A stretch of DNA of 64,000 nucleotides, taken from NCBI GenBank assembly GCA_030267565.1, contig BRXU01000005.1, positions 2,081,501 to 2,145,500 of the forward strand. The letters run 5' to 3'. The DNA comes from Pleodorina starrii (lineage: Eukaryota; Chlorophyta; Chlorophyceae; Chlamydomonadales; Volvocaceae). Positions 23,121-34,584 of the stretch are shown here, in pieces (positions within the stretch are counted from its first letter, which is position 1; the number at the start of each line of letters is the position of its first letter). The notes under the pieces were generated by a model that searched no databases, had not been told where the DNA came from, and saw only the letters and a list, made by a program, of their open reading frames with translations. Made by a program: the position numbers and the translations under genes.

Positions 23121-25143
23121 GTAGTCGTCATGCATTGATGGGCGCTAGGACGGCCTGGGCGGGGTAGGTTGTCACATCATTTCGTCGTCATGATTACACG
23201 AACAAACTACCGTTGAACACGTTCTTAATCACATTATCAAATATTTGATGTTGGTTGGGCTTGGCATTGCGCCGTCGGATTGGCATCAGATGGTTGGGCG
23301 CGCGGTTCGAGCGTTCGCTTTCGTCTAGCCGTCGTCGTTTTGGCGGGAAACATGGGATTCGGCCATTTCATTTCATGGTTGGCGCGTCTCCAGTTCCGGT
23401 TCTGTTCTGCTGAACGTAATAGTATTTGGATCAAACCTGTGCAGTTGCCTGCAGCAGGGTACCGAGTAGGGTATCGAGTACCGGATTGTACCGTGGGCGC
23501 TCTCATCATGGGTGCCGCTCAAGAACTTGTGTTTGCTAAATTTGTCTCTGTGTTTCGAGCCTTTGGGCGTATAGGGGCGTAGCACTGCGCCGAGAATTGT
23601 GGGTCGCGCGTGGATAAGGGCGCGATGTGCCGACCTCCCGGTTGTCATCGGCACACGTTAGGTATGACTTGTGCATCGCTGCAACAATGCCGGTTCCGAC
23701 ACACAAGTCATGGCGAAACGAATAGCCGAATAAATAGCGACTGGATATATCCCAGTTGCTGTTCGGCTATGAACTGGTGTGAACCTTGTAACCTTGTGTA
23801 AGCGTCTTGAGCTGTACACAACAAGCCCCGTGCAGAGCGCCTTCCCGTATCCCGCACCGCACCGAGTTCTCGGCCCTCCGCAGCACTGGGAACCTCGCAT
23901 CAACGTCGTCACAGGTCGCCACCTTGCTGCTGCGCTGAGTGGACTGTTGAAATTCCGTAAGCCAGCCAGCCTCAGCAATCACATACGGTACCCAAGGGCC
24001 ATAGACACAACACGCTGCGCTGCGCTATGCAGGGCAGCCCCGTCCAGCTCCGAAAAGCGCACACAGCCCACACGCACAAACCACAGCCCATGGAGCAAGG
24101 ACGACGAGTCGACGACCTCCCGCCCCCCCCCCCGACCTCCGGCCCAGGCCCTGCCGCTTGCCCGCCCTCCTGCCAACCATCATCGCCGCGATAGGATGGA
24201 TGCAATTACAATGAGGGACCACTAGGGTCCTGCGCTGGCGCATTCTGAGTTAACTCAGAACCTCACGGGCCTGCGATAGCTTGACTGGCTTCCCGCACAC
24301 CCGTTCCCTTCCCTTCGGTAACTGCCACCTCAAGCGCCACACAGCCCCGCCCCGCCCCACCCCAACCAAGCATCAACACAACACAGGAACACACATACCG
24401 TACACACTCACCACACGTAGGGCCGTCTTGGATTCGGATCGGAACCCTGGCGCAACCCACATGCCCGGTCACAATACGCACGCACGCACACGCACATTCA
24501 TTCATCTTCTTCTTCGCGGCTGCTTCCCGCCATCCTGCCATCCCTCCAGGAGCCAGAGCGCAGAGATTCCCGCCCGGGCCAGCTCGGGCCTCTGCAGGCA
24601 CACATCCAGACGCGCACATCCATCCCCCCGCCCGCATCGGAAAGACCACACAAGTCACACACATTTTTACATTGCACCGTATCATGTCGTATTCGGTAAG
24701 CCATGCCAAAACGTAAACGGTGGGCTATCAAGATATATACCGGTAACAGCTTTTGGGAGCCACACCGGGAAACGCCGCCGCCTTACGCCTGAAGGTGTGT
24801 AAGGTCGCCTCGCCTCAAACCGCCTTCCTGGGCGACCCCGCTACGCGGCTCGGAGCGGAGTTCCTTTCCGGGACGGATGGACGGACGCGCGGACGGACGG
24901 ATGGATGGACGGACGGACGGCGGCTCCAAGGCATTCCATCCACGCCTGCGGCTCCGGCCGCCTCGCCGCCACATCTGGCTCACGCTGCCAGAGTCACTCG
25001 AGTGACGCCATTCGGGCGACGTAAGGTAGTACAGCGATCACCCAGTCCCGCCTGCGGCCCCCAAAGCAGAACCCAACCCTCCTCCTCCTCCCCCTCCTCC
25101 TCCTCCTCCCCCTCCTCCTCCTCCTCCTCCCCCTCAGTAGTCC
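23121..25143. other. Convergent intergenic region
   Basis: Lies between the Cys-rich gene (+) and the ATPase gene (-). It contains CA/AC-rich stretches (about 24360-24500), a GGAC/GGAT tandem run (about 24872-24920) and a TCC/CTCC run (about 25078-25135). Open frames here are short, have no consistent start or composition, and are not called. Confidence 0.5.
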
Positions 25144-27725
25144 TCACACGCTCTGCTCGAGTGCCTTCGTGACCGCGATCTCCATGTCCTGAGGGCGAGT
25201 GGGGTGCCGTTAACGAAAATGAGACCGCAGCCAAGGAACCGGGGGGACGTTGGGGGGCAAGTTGGGGAGGGGCGGGCGGGCCGGCGGGAGGGTGGGTGAG
25301 AGCATGTGCATGTTGTGTATTGGGGCCGGGTGCGGGTGGGGGTGTGCGTGGCTGGCGTCCATGGGCCGGCAGCACGCCCGGGTGCCTCGCGGTCAGGGTG
25401 CGAGGCGAGGCGAGGCGAGAGGGCTTCTCAACCTGTGATAAGAGGCAGGGTTTTAGAGGCCCTCGATTCCGCCCCTCTACCAGCGCACAAACACCAGCCC
25501 GCCGCCCCTCTCGCCCCGGCACCCGGCCTCCTCCCCTTCAGCCCCCAGCCTCCACCTCGCTCGCCTCCTGCACATCCCTGCCAATACACATCCCCAATCC
25601 CTTTCCCCCTCCTCCCAACACCGAACACCCCCCCCCACATACGCACCTGCGCCGTGAGGCCTCCCTCGGGGTTTTGCTCGATCCGCGAAAACATCTCCGT
25701 CATCATGATCATGAGCTCCCGGGGGGTGGACAGCTTGGCGAGGTAGGAGGAAAAGTCCTCACCGCGGACCTGGGGCGGGAGGGGGCGGGTGGGGGCGGGA
25801 GGGGGCGGGAGGGCGGGAGGGGGCGGGAGGGCGGGAAGGAGGGCGGGAGGGCGGGAAGGAAGGCGGGAAGGAGGGCGGGAGGGGGCGGGAGGGGGCGGGA
25901 GGGGGCGGGAGGGGGCGGGAGGGCGGGAAGGAGGGCGGGAAGGAGGGCGGGAGGGCGGGAAGGAAGGCGGGAAGGAGGGCGGGAGGGCGGGAAGGAGGGC
26001 GGGAGGGCGGGAGGGCGGGAGGGAGGGCGGGAGGGCGGGAGGGCGGGAAGGAGGGCGGGAGGGGGCGGGAGGGGGCGGGAGGGGGCGGGAGGGGGCGGGA
26101 AGGAGGGCGGGAGGGGGCGGGAGGGGGCGGGAGGGGGCGGGAGGGCGGGAAGGAGGGCGGGAGGGCGGGAAGGAGGGCGGGAGGGGGCGGGAGGGCGGGA
26201 GGGAGGGCGGGAGGGCGGGAGGGCGGGAAGGAGGGCGGGAGGGCGGGAGGGCGGGAAGGAGGGCGGGAGGGGGCGGGAGGGCGGGAGGGAGGGCGGGAAG
26301 GAGGGCGGGAGGGCGGGAGGGCGGGAAGGAGGGCGGGAGGGCGGGAGGGCGGGAAGGAAGGCGGGAAGGAGGGCGGGAGGGCGCCGAAGGAGGGCGGGAG
26401 GGCGGGAAGGAGGGCGGGAAGGAGGGCGGGAAGGAGGGCGGGAGGGGGAGGTGAGCACGTGCAGCCTTGGGGTCTGGTGACAGGACCTGAGTAGGGGTGG
26501 GGAGGGTGTAGAAGACCAGGATGACCCGCAGCGAAGGAACCGAGGCAACGTTGGCAAACGGACACGAAGCCGGGGGGGCAGGGCCCCCCAGTCACCCAGT
26601 CCCCCAATCGCCACGCCCCCTCCCGTCCCATCGCTGCGGTCTTCGTCTTCAACTCTTCATTCCTTTACCCCCCCTCCTTCCCTCCCCCGCTAAATCCGTG
26701 GATCCGTGGAACATCCCTCCCCCCCTCCCCTCCCCCCCGTCCGTTCGCTAACGCCGTCTCCTTCTCCGCTGCGATATTTTCTTTTTACCCCCTCCCCTCC
26801 CCCCCCCCTGCCCCACCTTTTTGAACAGGTCCGCGAAGCTCATGGTGGAGGGATCCCCAAAGGCTCCCGAGCTGGTGGCGCTGAGGCCGCCTGGCTCCGA
26901 GGAGGGGGAGAAGGAGGGAGAGGGGTTCAGCAGGCCGGGGGTGCCGCCGCTGCGGGCAGCCTCGTCGCGAAGCGCCTGTGGGGTGGGCCGGGGTGGGCCG
27001 GGAGGGGCCATGAGGGGCCGGGAGGGGTCGGTCCGGGAGGAGCCGGTCCGGGAGGGGCCGGGCCGGAAGGGGAGAATGTGAGGATGTGAGGGACGGACAG
27101 GGGAGGGGAGGACATGGGGGGAAGGGTGCGAGGACGGCGAGGGATGGGTTGGGGAGGGCAGAGGAAGGCAGGGGAGGGGTACTAAAGGTGCGATGGGACC
27201 GCACTGGTTGTGGAACGGAAGCGCCGTCGGCGAACGGACCCAGGGCCCGACAGAAGGGGGAGGGGAGGGGATGATAGGGACAAGTTAACGAAAAACAAAC
27301 AGTCCGAACAGGCCCTTCCTCTCTGCCCTTCACCCCACCCCACATGCCTCCTCTGCACATCCCTCCTCGCTTCCCCACCCTGCTCTCAGTCCCCTTTTCA
27401 TTCCATATACGAAACGCCTCACCCCCACCCTTCCCACTCCTCTCCCTCTCCCCTTCAACCCACCTTTCTCCCTTCCCCTCCCTCCCCCTCCCCCTCCCTT
27501 CCCTCCCCTCGCCCCCTTCCCCACCCTTCCCTCCCCTCGCCCCCCCCTGCCCCCCACCTGCTGCGCCGCCCTGAACCTCCTCTCCGCCAGCTCCTCCAAC
27601 TGGTGCCGGCTCCACACCAGGTCGCGAACAAAGTGCCGGTCGAAGCGCGCCTGGGACCACAAGGCCACACACACAGACACGCACACACGCACGCACGCCC
27701 ACATCAGTTTTATTATCTTGTATAG

Positions 27726-27756
<31 letters not shown>

Positions 27757-30700
27757 CCTGCTGGACGCTCCTCATCTGAAATGCCCAAGTCGGCGGCCTG
27801 TCTTGAGTGCCAGAATGCTAAGGACGTCAGCACACATGTCAGCAGTCTGCGCTGTCTACCTGCCGCTGCTGCTGCTGCTGCTGTCCGCTGAGCGCTACAA
27901 CAACGCCCTCCTCCCGGCCGGGTCCTTCTCCTCCCCTCCAATCCCAACCCCCGCCCCGAGTCCAACCCCCGGCCCCCCTTCCCCGCCCCCGTTTGCGCGC
28001 AACACCCTCCACGCCTCCTCCAACCCATCCGGCCCATCCATCCGCGGATGAACGAACGCCCCTTTTCGCATCTGAAGTTCTGAACATCCAGTGCACGAAG
28101 CGGAAACCAACCAGGTCCCAGAGAGTAAGCGACAACCCCCTTCCCACCCTTCCCCGCCAACCGCTACCGCACCTCCTTGAGCGTTCGGTCCGTGTTGAGG
28201 TCGAGCGCCAGGCGGGAGTCGGGGAAGAAAAAGTGCAGCCGGCCGAAGTTGAGGATGTCGTTCCTTTGGGGGGCGAGGGGAGGGGCGGGGGAGGGGGTGC
28301 TGTCGCTTACTTTCTGGGGCCTGGCACCTGGCCGGTTCGTGCACTAGAACCCTAAGGGAAGAGTCAAATGAGGCGTGCTGGTGGTGGTGGTGGTGGTCTG
28401 GTGGTGGTTGAGCCGGGGTGGAGTACATCAGCCCAAGGCGATAAGCTGGCAGTTGATGACCCATGGCTGGAGAGAGGCCGGTAAGGGGTGGATTGATTGC
28501 GGCAAGGGTACTTGGCTGCATGGTGGAGGGGAAGGGTGGTGGTGCGAGGGATGCGAGCGGAATGGGTCTTGGTAGCAGAGGTTTGGAGTAAGCGTGTAAA
28601 GGGAGTGCGGCCGGGACCCCTTCCTTCCCCGCCCCAGGCCCCGCGCCACTGCCTGCGACCCCACCCCCACCCCCAAACCCCCCCGTTGCGTTCCCCCGTC
28701 CCGGGCCGATTTCTTTTACCCCCCTGCAGACCTGCAGACCTCCCGCGCAAAGGCCTTGATGGCTCCCGGGAAGCGCACCGGGTCCAACAACGTCACCTCT
28801 GCGCCCAGGGGTAAAAGGGGAGGTTATCCATGTATAGGCCGGGGGGGAAATGGCAAATGGGTGCTGTCCCAGTCCCAGTGTGTAACCCCGTGACCCGGCT
28901 CCTCCGTGTTTCATCACAGCTCGCCCTCCGCCGCACACCGCGGCTCCCTCAGCCCCTCGGCCTACCCTGGCACCGTCCTCAAGACCCCCGGCCCTGGCCC
29001 AGCCGGTTCCAGCGTGGGGCCCTTGTTCCAATATCCCTCCCTTTCTCCCTCCGCCCTTTCTCCTCCGCCCTTTCCCTCTCCACCGCCTCCCTCTCGCCCC
29101 CCTATCTCTCGCCCCTCCGCCGCCTCCCCTCCTCTCGCCTCCCTCCCCAACTCTCACCCCTCCACCGCCTCCGTTCCATCGTGCCCACTTCGTCTTCACT
29201 ACTCCCTCCCTCCCCCCCTTTCGACGGTCGTGCTCCCTCCCCCCTGTCCCCTTCTCCTCACCGTCAAAGCAATTCCCCCTGTGCCCCATCGCGACTACTT
29301 CGTCGTCTTCACTACTCCCTCCCTCCCCCCTTTCGACGGTTGTGCTCCCTCCCCCCTGTGCCCCACTCCTCACCGTCAAAGCAATCCCCCCTGTGCCCCA
29401 TCGCGACTACTTCGTCGTCTTCACTACTCCCTCCCTCCCCCCCTTTCGACGGTCGTGCTCCCTCCCCCCTGTCCCCCACTCCTCACCGTCAAAGCAATCC
29501 CCCCTGTGCCCCATCGCGACTACTTCGTCGTCTTCACTACTCCCTCCCTCCCCCCTTCCCTACGGTCGTGCTCCCTCCCCCCTGTGCCCCACTCCTCACC
29601 GTCAAAGCAATCCCCCCTGTGCCCCATCGCGACTACTTCGTCGTCTTCACAACTCCCTTCCCCCCTTCTCTACGGTCGTGCTCCCTCCCCCCTGTGCCCC
29701 CCTCCTCACCGTCGAAGCAGTCCCCAAACACCGCCACCGTCTCGTAGCCCAGCAGCCGCACCAGCCCCGACAGCAGCTCCAGCTTCTGGTGGGCCGAGAT
29801 GCCGATGCTCAGCAGCCGGATGGTGTCAACAGAGTCCTGGAGGGGGGGGGTCAGGGAGGGCGGGGGGATGGGGGATGGGGGGTTATCCACGTATAGGCCG
29901 CAGCCCGTGGGGTAGGGGAGGGAAGGGGAAGGGGGGAGGGGGAAGGGTTCCAGGGAGGGGGTACGACAAGCAGGCAGGGTATGACAAGCAGCTAGCCCGT
30001 CGGCTGTACTCTTACCGCGTCTGGAGCCCACTGTAACACCACCCCCCCCACACACACAACGAACCCCCCAGCACACACACAAACCCAACGAACCCCCCAA
30101 CACACACCCCACAACTCCCCCAACAACCCCCCTCCACACACACCCATACCCCCACCTGCGTTGTGAACAGGTGGTCCACCAGCCCCGCCAGCAGTTCCAC
30201 CGGCTGCGGCTTCACCACCCGGATGTTCCGCTGCAGGGCAGCTGCCCGATCCAGGGAGCGCAGCCGCTGCCACCTGCGGCCACAGGTACCAAGTCCCAGG
30301 CGGTTAGTCAAGAAGAGGGCCCAGGCGGGGTTTACCGCAGGTGGTATTGTAATGCGTTTTGGGTGGGGCGGGGGGCCGGAGGAACACCATCGCTGCATGC
30401 GTGTGGCAGACCGCCAGATTAGCTCTTGGTCGAGAGGTGGCCCAACAGGCCGCCCGCATGCGGGGTAAAAAGAAGATACCATGCGGGGGCGGTGGTGGTG
30501 TTATATCCGGTGTGTGTGTGTGTGTGTGTCGCACCGGGGCCTGGGGGCCCTGGCCGCTGCTAGATGGGCCCGATGGCTAGAGGCCACACGTGCACGCACG
30601 TGTGTATTACCCCACCTTGCATAGTACCACGCCCCCGCCGCCGCCGTGCCCAGCAGCGCCGCCGCCATGAGCTTGGGCCGCGAGCGCAGCCCCGGCACGT

Positions 30701-31043
30701 GGTCGCACAGCCACTCCCAGCCCGCGCTGCCGTAGTCGGACACGGCGTCGCTGACGGCGGGCTGACGCGCCGCCGCCACCAGGCCGCCGGTGGCGGTGAT
30801 GGTGCTCACCGCCCCAACCGTCACCTGCTCCGTTTCGGGGGGCGGGGGGTAATTATAACGGCCCGGGACGGGGAGGTCAGGGAGTGATATGATCCTTTAT
30901 ATAACAATGAGTCACTGTGGACGGGGTTGGGGGGTATCCACGTGTGGGCCGGAGCCCGTAAACGGAAAGGAGGCGGGGCCGTGTGGAGGAGGAGCAAGGA
31001 GGGCGGGTGGGTGGGTCTACAGAAAGGCAGTCTGAGGAGGCAA

Positions 31044-31074
<31 letters not shown>

Positions 31075-33653
31075 TGCGCGGACGGAAAGCGTGCAGTGGC
31101 ATTTCCAAAAGGGTGGAGGGAGGCCGAGGTAAGGGGCGCAGGGCAGAGGACGAGAGGAGACCCGCCGCCGCCTCGCGGGAGCTGATCCCGCCCGACCCAG
31201 CTCCTCCGTTTTCGTTACAGTCGGGCAGCAGGTACCGAGATACGTCGGGTCAAGTAATGAACGGCATGGACTCGCTCGCGCCGCCTCTCCGTTCCGTTCG
31301 GAGACGGTCCCCGACCAGGTTCACCGGCTGCGGCCTATCCGTGGATACCCCCCCCCCACCTCCCCCCCCCCCGCCGGGGTCGCCACTCACCTGCGTTGCC
31401 GTGTACTTGGGCCGCAGCAGCACCGCCCGCACCGCCTTGAGTGTGGCCGTGTCGGTGCGCGCGTACATGTGCGACAGCAGCAGGAACTGCCGGGCGGCCT
31501 TGGCATCCGCCCGCAGCGCCTCTTGCATAGCTCGGGCCTCCTCGCTGTTGGGCTTGGTGAACTTCTTCTGCAGGGGTTGGGTGCAGGGGGTTGGGTGCAG
31601 GGTGGGAGGAGGGGGCGCAGGGTGGGAGGGGGGTTGAAAGTGTGTCCGTCCGACCGACCGACCAGGCAAAAGCTGATAGCCTTGGTACACGGAGGCGAAA
31701 AGGGAGATGAGGGAGCGGTCGGGAGGGACACGGGGCCATGGCAGGGCGCGAGCGCGAGTGGGGAGACGGAGGGCGAACCAAATGCGATGGGAGCCCCGCC
31801 TCAAGAGCCATGACCCATGGGTCGGCGGCCCCTTTTCTCCCGGACCACCAGACCTTGCGCTGCCGAGCCGCGCACGGGCACGCCTTCCTCCCCTCCCCCT
31901 CCCCCCAGTCCAACACGCATGCGCACGAGGCCCATCGCAGCCCTCCCTCGGGCCTCGTCTCGACCTCGGTCGCCTGCCCCCTGCCCCACAAACATACGAC
32001 GATGAATGACACACTCACACACACATACGACGGCACCCGCTGACGCCCCCTCACTCATGTACGGCACCCCGCTCCCTTCCCAAACCCGTCGTACAAGGCA
32101 CAGCCAAGTGCCGTACCACGAGTTCCGTGGCGGAGTAGCTGAGGATGCAGTCCACCAGGTCTGCGGTGGTCCAGGCGTCAGAGAAGGTGGCATCCCAGTT
32201 GTCAGTGCTGGCCTGGAGCGTCTCCATGAACCTGAGAGGGGTATAAAGAGAGGGGGAGGCAGGGCGGGGGCAGAGGTGGATAATAATCAAGATGATATCG
32301 CAGCGGAGGGACGTGGGCGACCGAGAACCTAGGGTAAGGCAAGTGGGGCAGTACGACGCTTCGAAGTGGTAAGGTGAGAAGCTGGCAAGCTGACCAATGT
32401 GGTTGTATAGGGGCAAGGAGGCAGGGAGGCCAGGAGGGGGAAAGGAGTTGAATGCAAGTTCACCCCGCGAGCGTCGGGGGATGGTGACTTGCTGAGGAGC
32501 AATGCTCGAGGGCTCAGTGCAAGAGGCTCGGGCTGTGAGTCGGGGGAGGGGGGCGAGGAGGGGTTTCGGAGCTAGAGGAGCGTTCCTCTAGTTCCGCGCA
32601 CGAGGGAGCATTTGGGGGGTGTGACATCACAAGTTGGAAGCCCGGGCGTCGGGTGTGCTTTGCGCCTGGAGCGTCTTCGTGAACGTGGCAGGGGGGAGGG
32701 GAGGGGGTTGTAGTGCCTAAGGTTTTGTGGGCGCCGGGGAAGGCATGTGGGTGGTGGGACGTTGCATGCCAGCGCCACAACGGGCGTCGGGATTGGGATG
32801 CTCGGGGCGTCGGGATTGGAATGCTCGGGGCGTCGGGATGGAGGCTAGCGGGGCCGCGGCCGGCGTGGTGAGGGCCGCCACCGGCATGGGGCCCTGAGGT
32901 GGCAAGGTGGGAGAGATGGCCGGCTGCCCAGACCACCGCCCAGATCCCTCCCTCCCTCCCTCCCTCCCTCCCTCCCTCCCTCCCTCCCAGTCCTGATCTC
33001 CCACTCGCTCCTGGAACTGTGGCGCTTTGGGGCGGGCCTCAGCTTTCCTTCGCGACGGGCCGGCTGTTGGGCTCCAGATGAGGGTGTGAGCGACGGCAAT
33101 AGATGAAGGGGATGCCACAGCGCTTCTTCTGTAATTGCTGCCCTAGCTGCCCTAGTTGGGCGCCTCTTCACTGCTCCCCTAGGTGGGCGCCTCTTCACCT
33201 CTTCACACAGGGGAAGAGCTTCTGAGGGCCTCTGAACCCTAAGCCTCGTGACGCCGCCGCCCAGCTCCCTCTCCCGCCGCTTCCCAACACCGCCCTTCCC
33301 CGGGCCTGTTCGACGGCTGCTGAATTGGGCCGTGCTCCATCCCGCGCTTACGTGCTGAGGCACGCGGTCATGTGGCCCGGGCGGCACATGTCCACGATGA
33401 AGTGGCCCTTGGTTCCTTTAGCGGCCGCCTCCTCATTGTGTCGCCGGTACGCGTCCTCCAGCTGCAGCCGGATCGTGGTCTTGCCGCTCCCCCGCCGCCC
33501 GAAGAAGATGTAGGTCGTGTCGCTGGGCTTCAGGCCGCGCAAATCAGAGTGGATGTAAAGGCTGGTCGAGTCAAGACTGGTTTTCTCGGCAGTTCGATCT
33601 GTAAATGGATTCCTCGATAGGCCAAACGTCTTGAGCAGGTCCGTAGTCGGCAT
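25144..33653 (-). CDS. P-loop ATPase with membrane insert, bacterial-like, 12 exons
   Basis: Spliced on the minus strand: 33653-33352, 32231-32117, 31567-31391, 30824-30616, 30273-30156, 29836-29710, 28798-28732, 28263-28173, 27650-27558, 26975-26817, 25769-25647, 25188-25144 (541 aa, all phases agree). The N-terminus has LLKTFGLSRNPFTDRTAE, then Walker A GRRGSGKTT (about residues 53-61). Walker B is VAVFGDCFDE (about 340-349). Between them lie hydrophobic segments (VTVGAVSTITATGGLVAAA and LMAAALLGTAAAGAWYY). A downstream FFFPDSRLAL ... RFDRHFVRDLVWSRHQLEELAERR block resembles bacterial AAA/STAND-type ATPases, and the KAP NTPase group also has membrane helices inserted between the Walker motifs. 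The sequence shows the motifs; the family assignment is inference and the substrate is unknown. Several introns carry recurring cassettes. Confidence 0.75.
25775..26455. repeat. GGCGGGAGG minisatellite in ATPase intron 10
   Basis: About 680 bases made almost entirely of GGGCGGGAGG, GGGCGGGAAGGA and close variants. Long open frames across it on both strands are artefacts of the repeat. The G-rich strand is the non-coding + strand, so the transcript would be C-rich. It ends next to exon 11 and may supply the polypyrimidine tract of that acceptor. Strong G-quadruplex potential. Confidence 0.9.
26739..26792 (-). repeat. Intron cassette I, donor-proximal in ATPase intron 10
   Basis: Sense orientation relative to the host gene, about 25 bases after the donor at 26816. 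Core ACGGCGTTAGCGAACGG preceded by a GTAAAAAG-type block and a variant of CCGCAGCGGAGA. Same family as 39976-40035, 47843-47875, 48009-48066 and 52890-52936. Confidence 0.75.
27728..27757. repeat. GTCT microsatellite
   Basis: GTCT repeated about seven times inside ATPase intron 8. An AC-rich stretch (about 27665-27690) lies beside it. Confidence 0.85.
28822..28840 (-). repeat. Intron cassette II, acceptor-proximal in ATPase intron 6
   Basis: Sense strand reads GGCCTATACATGGATAACC about 20 bases before the acceptor of exon 7. The GATAAC within it could serve as branch point. Near-identical cassettes end several other introns in this window. Confidence 0.75.
29199..29720. repeat. 113 bp minisatellite carrying copies of an exon end plus 5' splice site
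   Basis: Four tandem copies lie next to ATPase exon 6 (marker CCTCACC at 29255, 29368, 29481 and 29594, then the genuine site at 29704; steps 113, 113, 113, 110). On the sense strand each copy contains GCTTTGACG followed by GTGAGGAG, almost identical to the true exon end and donor GCTTCGACG/GTGAGGAG. The array thus looks like an expansion that began at the exon-intron boundary and generated decoy donors. Confidence 0.85.
29881..29910 (-). repeat. Intron cassette II in ATPase intron 5
   Basis: Sense strand GGGCTGCGGCCTATACGTGG then ATAACC, followed by a C-rich tail with CCCTGACC and the acceptor CTCCAG of exon 6, about 45 bases downstream. Confidence 0.8.
30876..30963 (-). repeat. Intron cassette II, long form, 3' end of ATPase intron 3
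   Basis: Sense strand has GGGCTCCGGCCCACACGTGG, then a C-rich spacer, GTGACTCATTG, a TATATAAAGGATCATATC stretch and ACTCCCTGACC, ending about 50 bases before exon 4. An inverted copy of the first part lies near the donor of the same intron (31319-31350). Confidence 0.8.
31319..31350 (+). repeat. Inverted copy of cassette II at the 5' side of ATPase intron 3
   Basis: Read on the plus strand it is GCGGCCTATCCGTGGATACC. On the gene's sense strand it is antisense and lies about 40 bases after the donor at 31390. Together with 30932-30963 it forms terminal inverted repeats inside one intron. Confidence 0.8.
32948..32988. repeat. CCCT microsatellite
   Basis: About ten tandem CCCT/TCCC units in ATPase intron 1. 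Confidence 0.9.
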
Positions 33654-34584
33654 TTTGGGTTCGCAAACTCAAAAAAGGTGTCGGCTAATCGCTTAGGTAA
33701 GCAAAAGAGCCGTCCAAACTGTGATGAATTAAATCTTGAAGTGAAGGTTAATTTCGACAGAAACTTGTGTGATTAGCGCCTGATTTCGTTTCGTGCCCCC
33801 GAAACTCGTGCGCTGTGTGCGGGGGACTTCCCACGGCCTTGCCACGTTTCGAATTAAAAATCACAACTTATGAATGGATGTGATCTATACTGTGTCCCTA
33901 ACTCAGCATAAAGCGCTGGATATGCGCGGGTAAACTTGCATCATCCCGTGCGGTAACGGCTGTCCTGCAGCAGAGCAGCACAAACTTCAAAAATAGAAGC
34001 CATAGCGAGACGACTTTTCCGAATGAGAAGTAATAAACATGTTGTATTCTATCCGCGCGCCCGCATCGGCGCACGTCTGTAAGAACGGCCGGCCACGCAC
34101 GGTCGCTCTTACGTCCAGGTCGCCAAAGCGCCTCGCCGCCAATGCAGCTGATTCGGGTACGCATTAGCTTGGCGCAGCAGTGGACAGCGCGCTCTCAACT
34201 GGGTTGAAACCTGCCGCTGCGCGCCCTATCCCCACCCACCCACGACGCCACCTGTCTCATAATTACACACACACAGCCCAAGCCCACTTCCGAAGCAACC
34301 CCGACGCCCCAATCTTCTGGCGGCGTACTTCCGCGCCACCCATTCCGCCATTTGTCCGCCTCTCCCTGTCGCGCGCTCAACATTACGGCAGTCGAGACCC
34401 GTGGGCCCGTGGGCCAACACCATGCGTCACAAATGCCAGCAGTCAAACCAACCCGCGCCGCTGCCTGTGCGCATGCTGTACCGCAGGGTCTGGCAGTCCC
34501 AGGGAAACCGCGCCGGTGAGCGGCGAGGGGCTACCGCTGCCGCCGGCGGCGCCAACCTCTGCGGCGCCGCCGGCGCCCGTCCAG
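33654..34584. other. Upstream region of ATPase (divergent)
   Basis: AT-rich 33660-34060 is the presumed ATPase promoter region; no clear TATA box is visible. 34180-34580 is Pro/Ala-codon-rich and open in one frame without an ATG, so it may hold an unrecognised 5' exon of the small gene that follows. Confidence 0.4.

Noticed and set aside
25296..26614. Very long open frames on both strands (300-394 codons) of Gly/Arg/Glu or Pro/Ser
   Set aside because: They are translations of the GGGCGGGAGG minisatellite, whose units lack stop codons in most frames; the true gene here is the spliced ATPase on the minus strand.
29199..29720. CRISPR-like regular repeats
   Set aside because: The repeat unit is 113 bases with no unique spacers and lies in a eukaryotic intron.
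27895..30036. Long Pro/Ser-rich and Gly-rich frames (up to 494 codons)
   Set aside because: They run across C-rich introns and the 113-base minisatellite of the ATPase gene and match no conserved segment.
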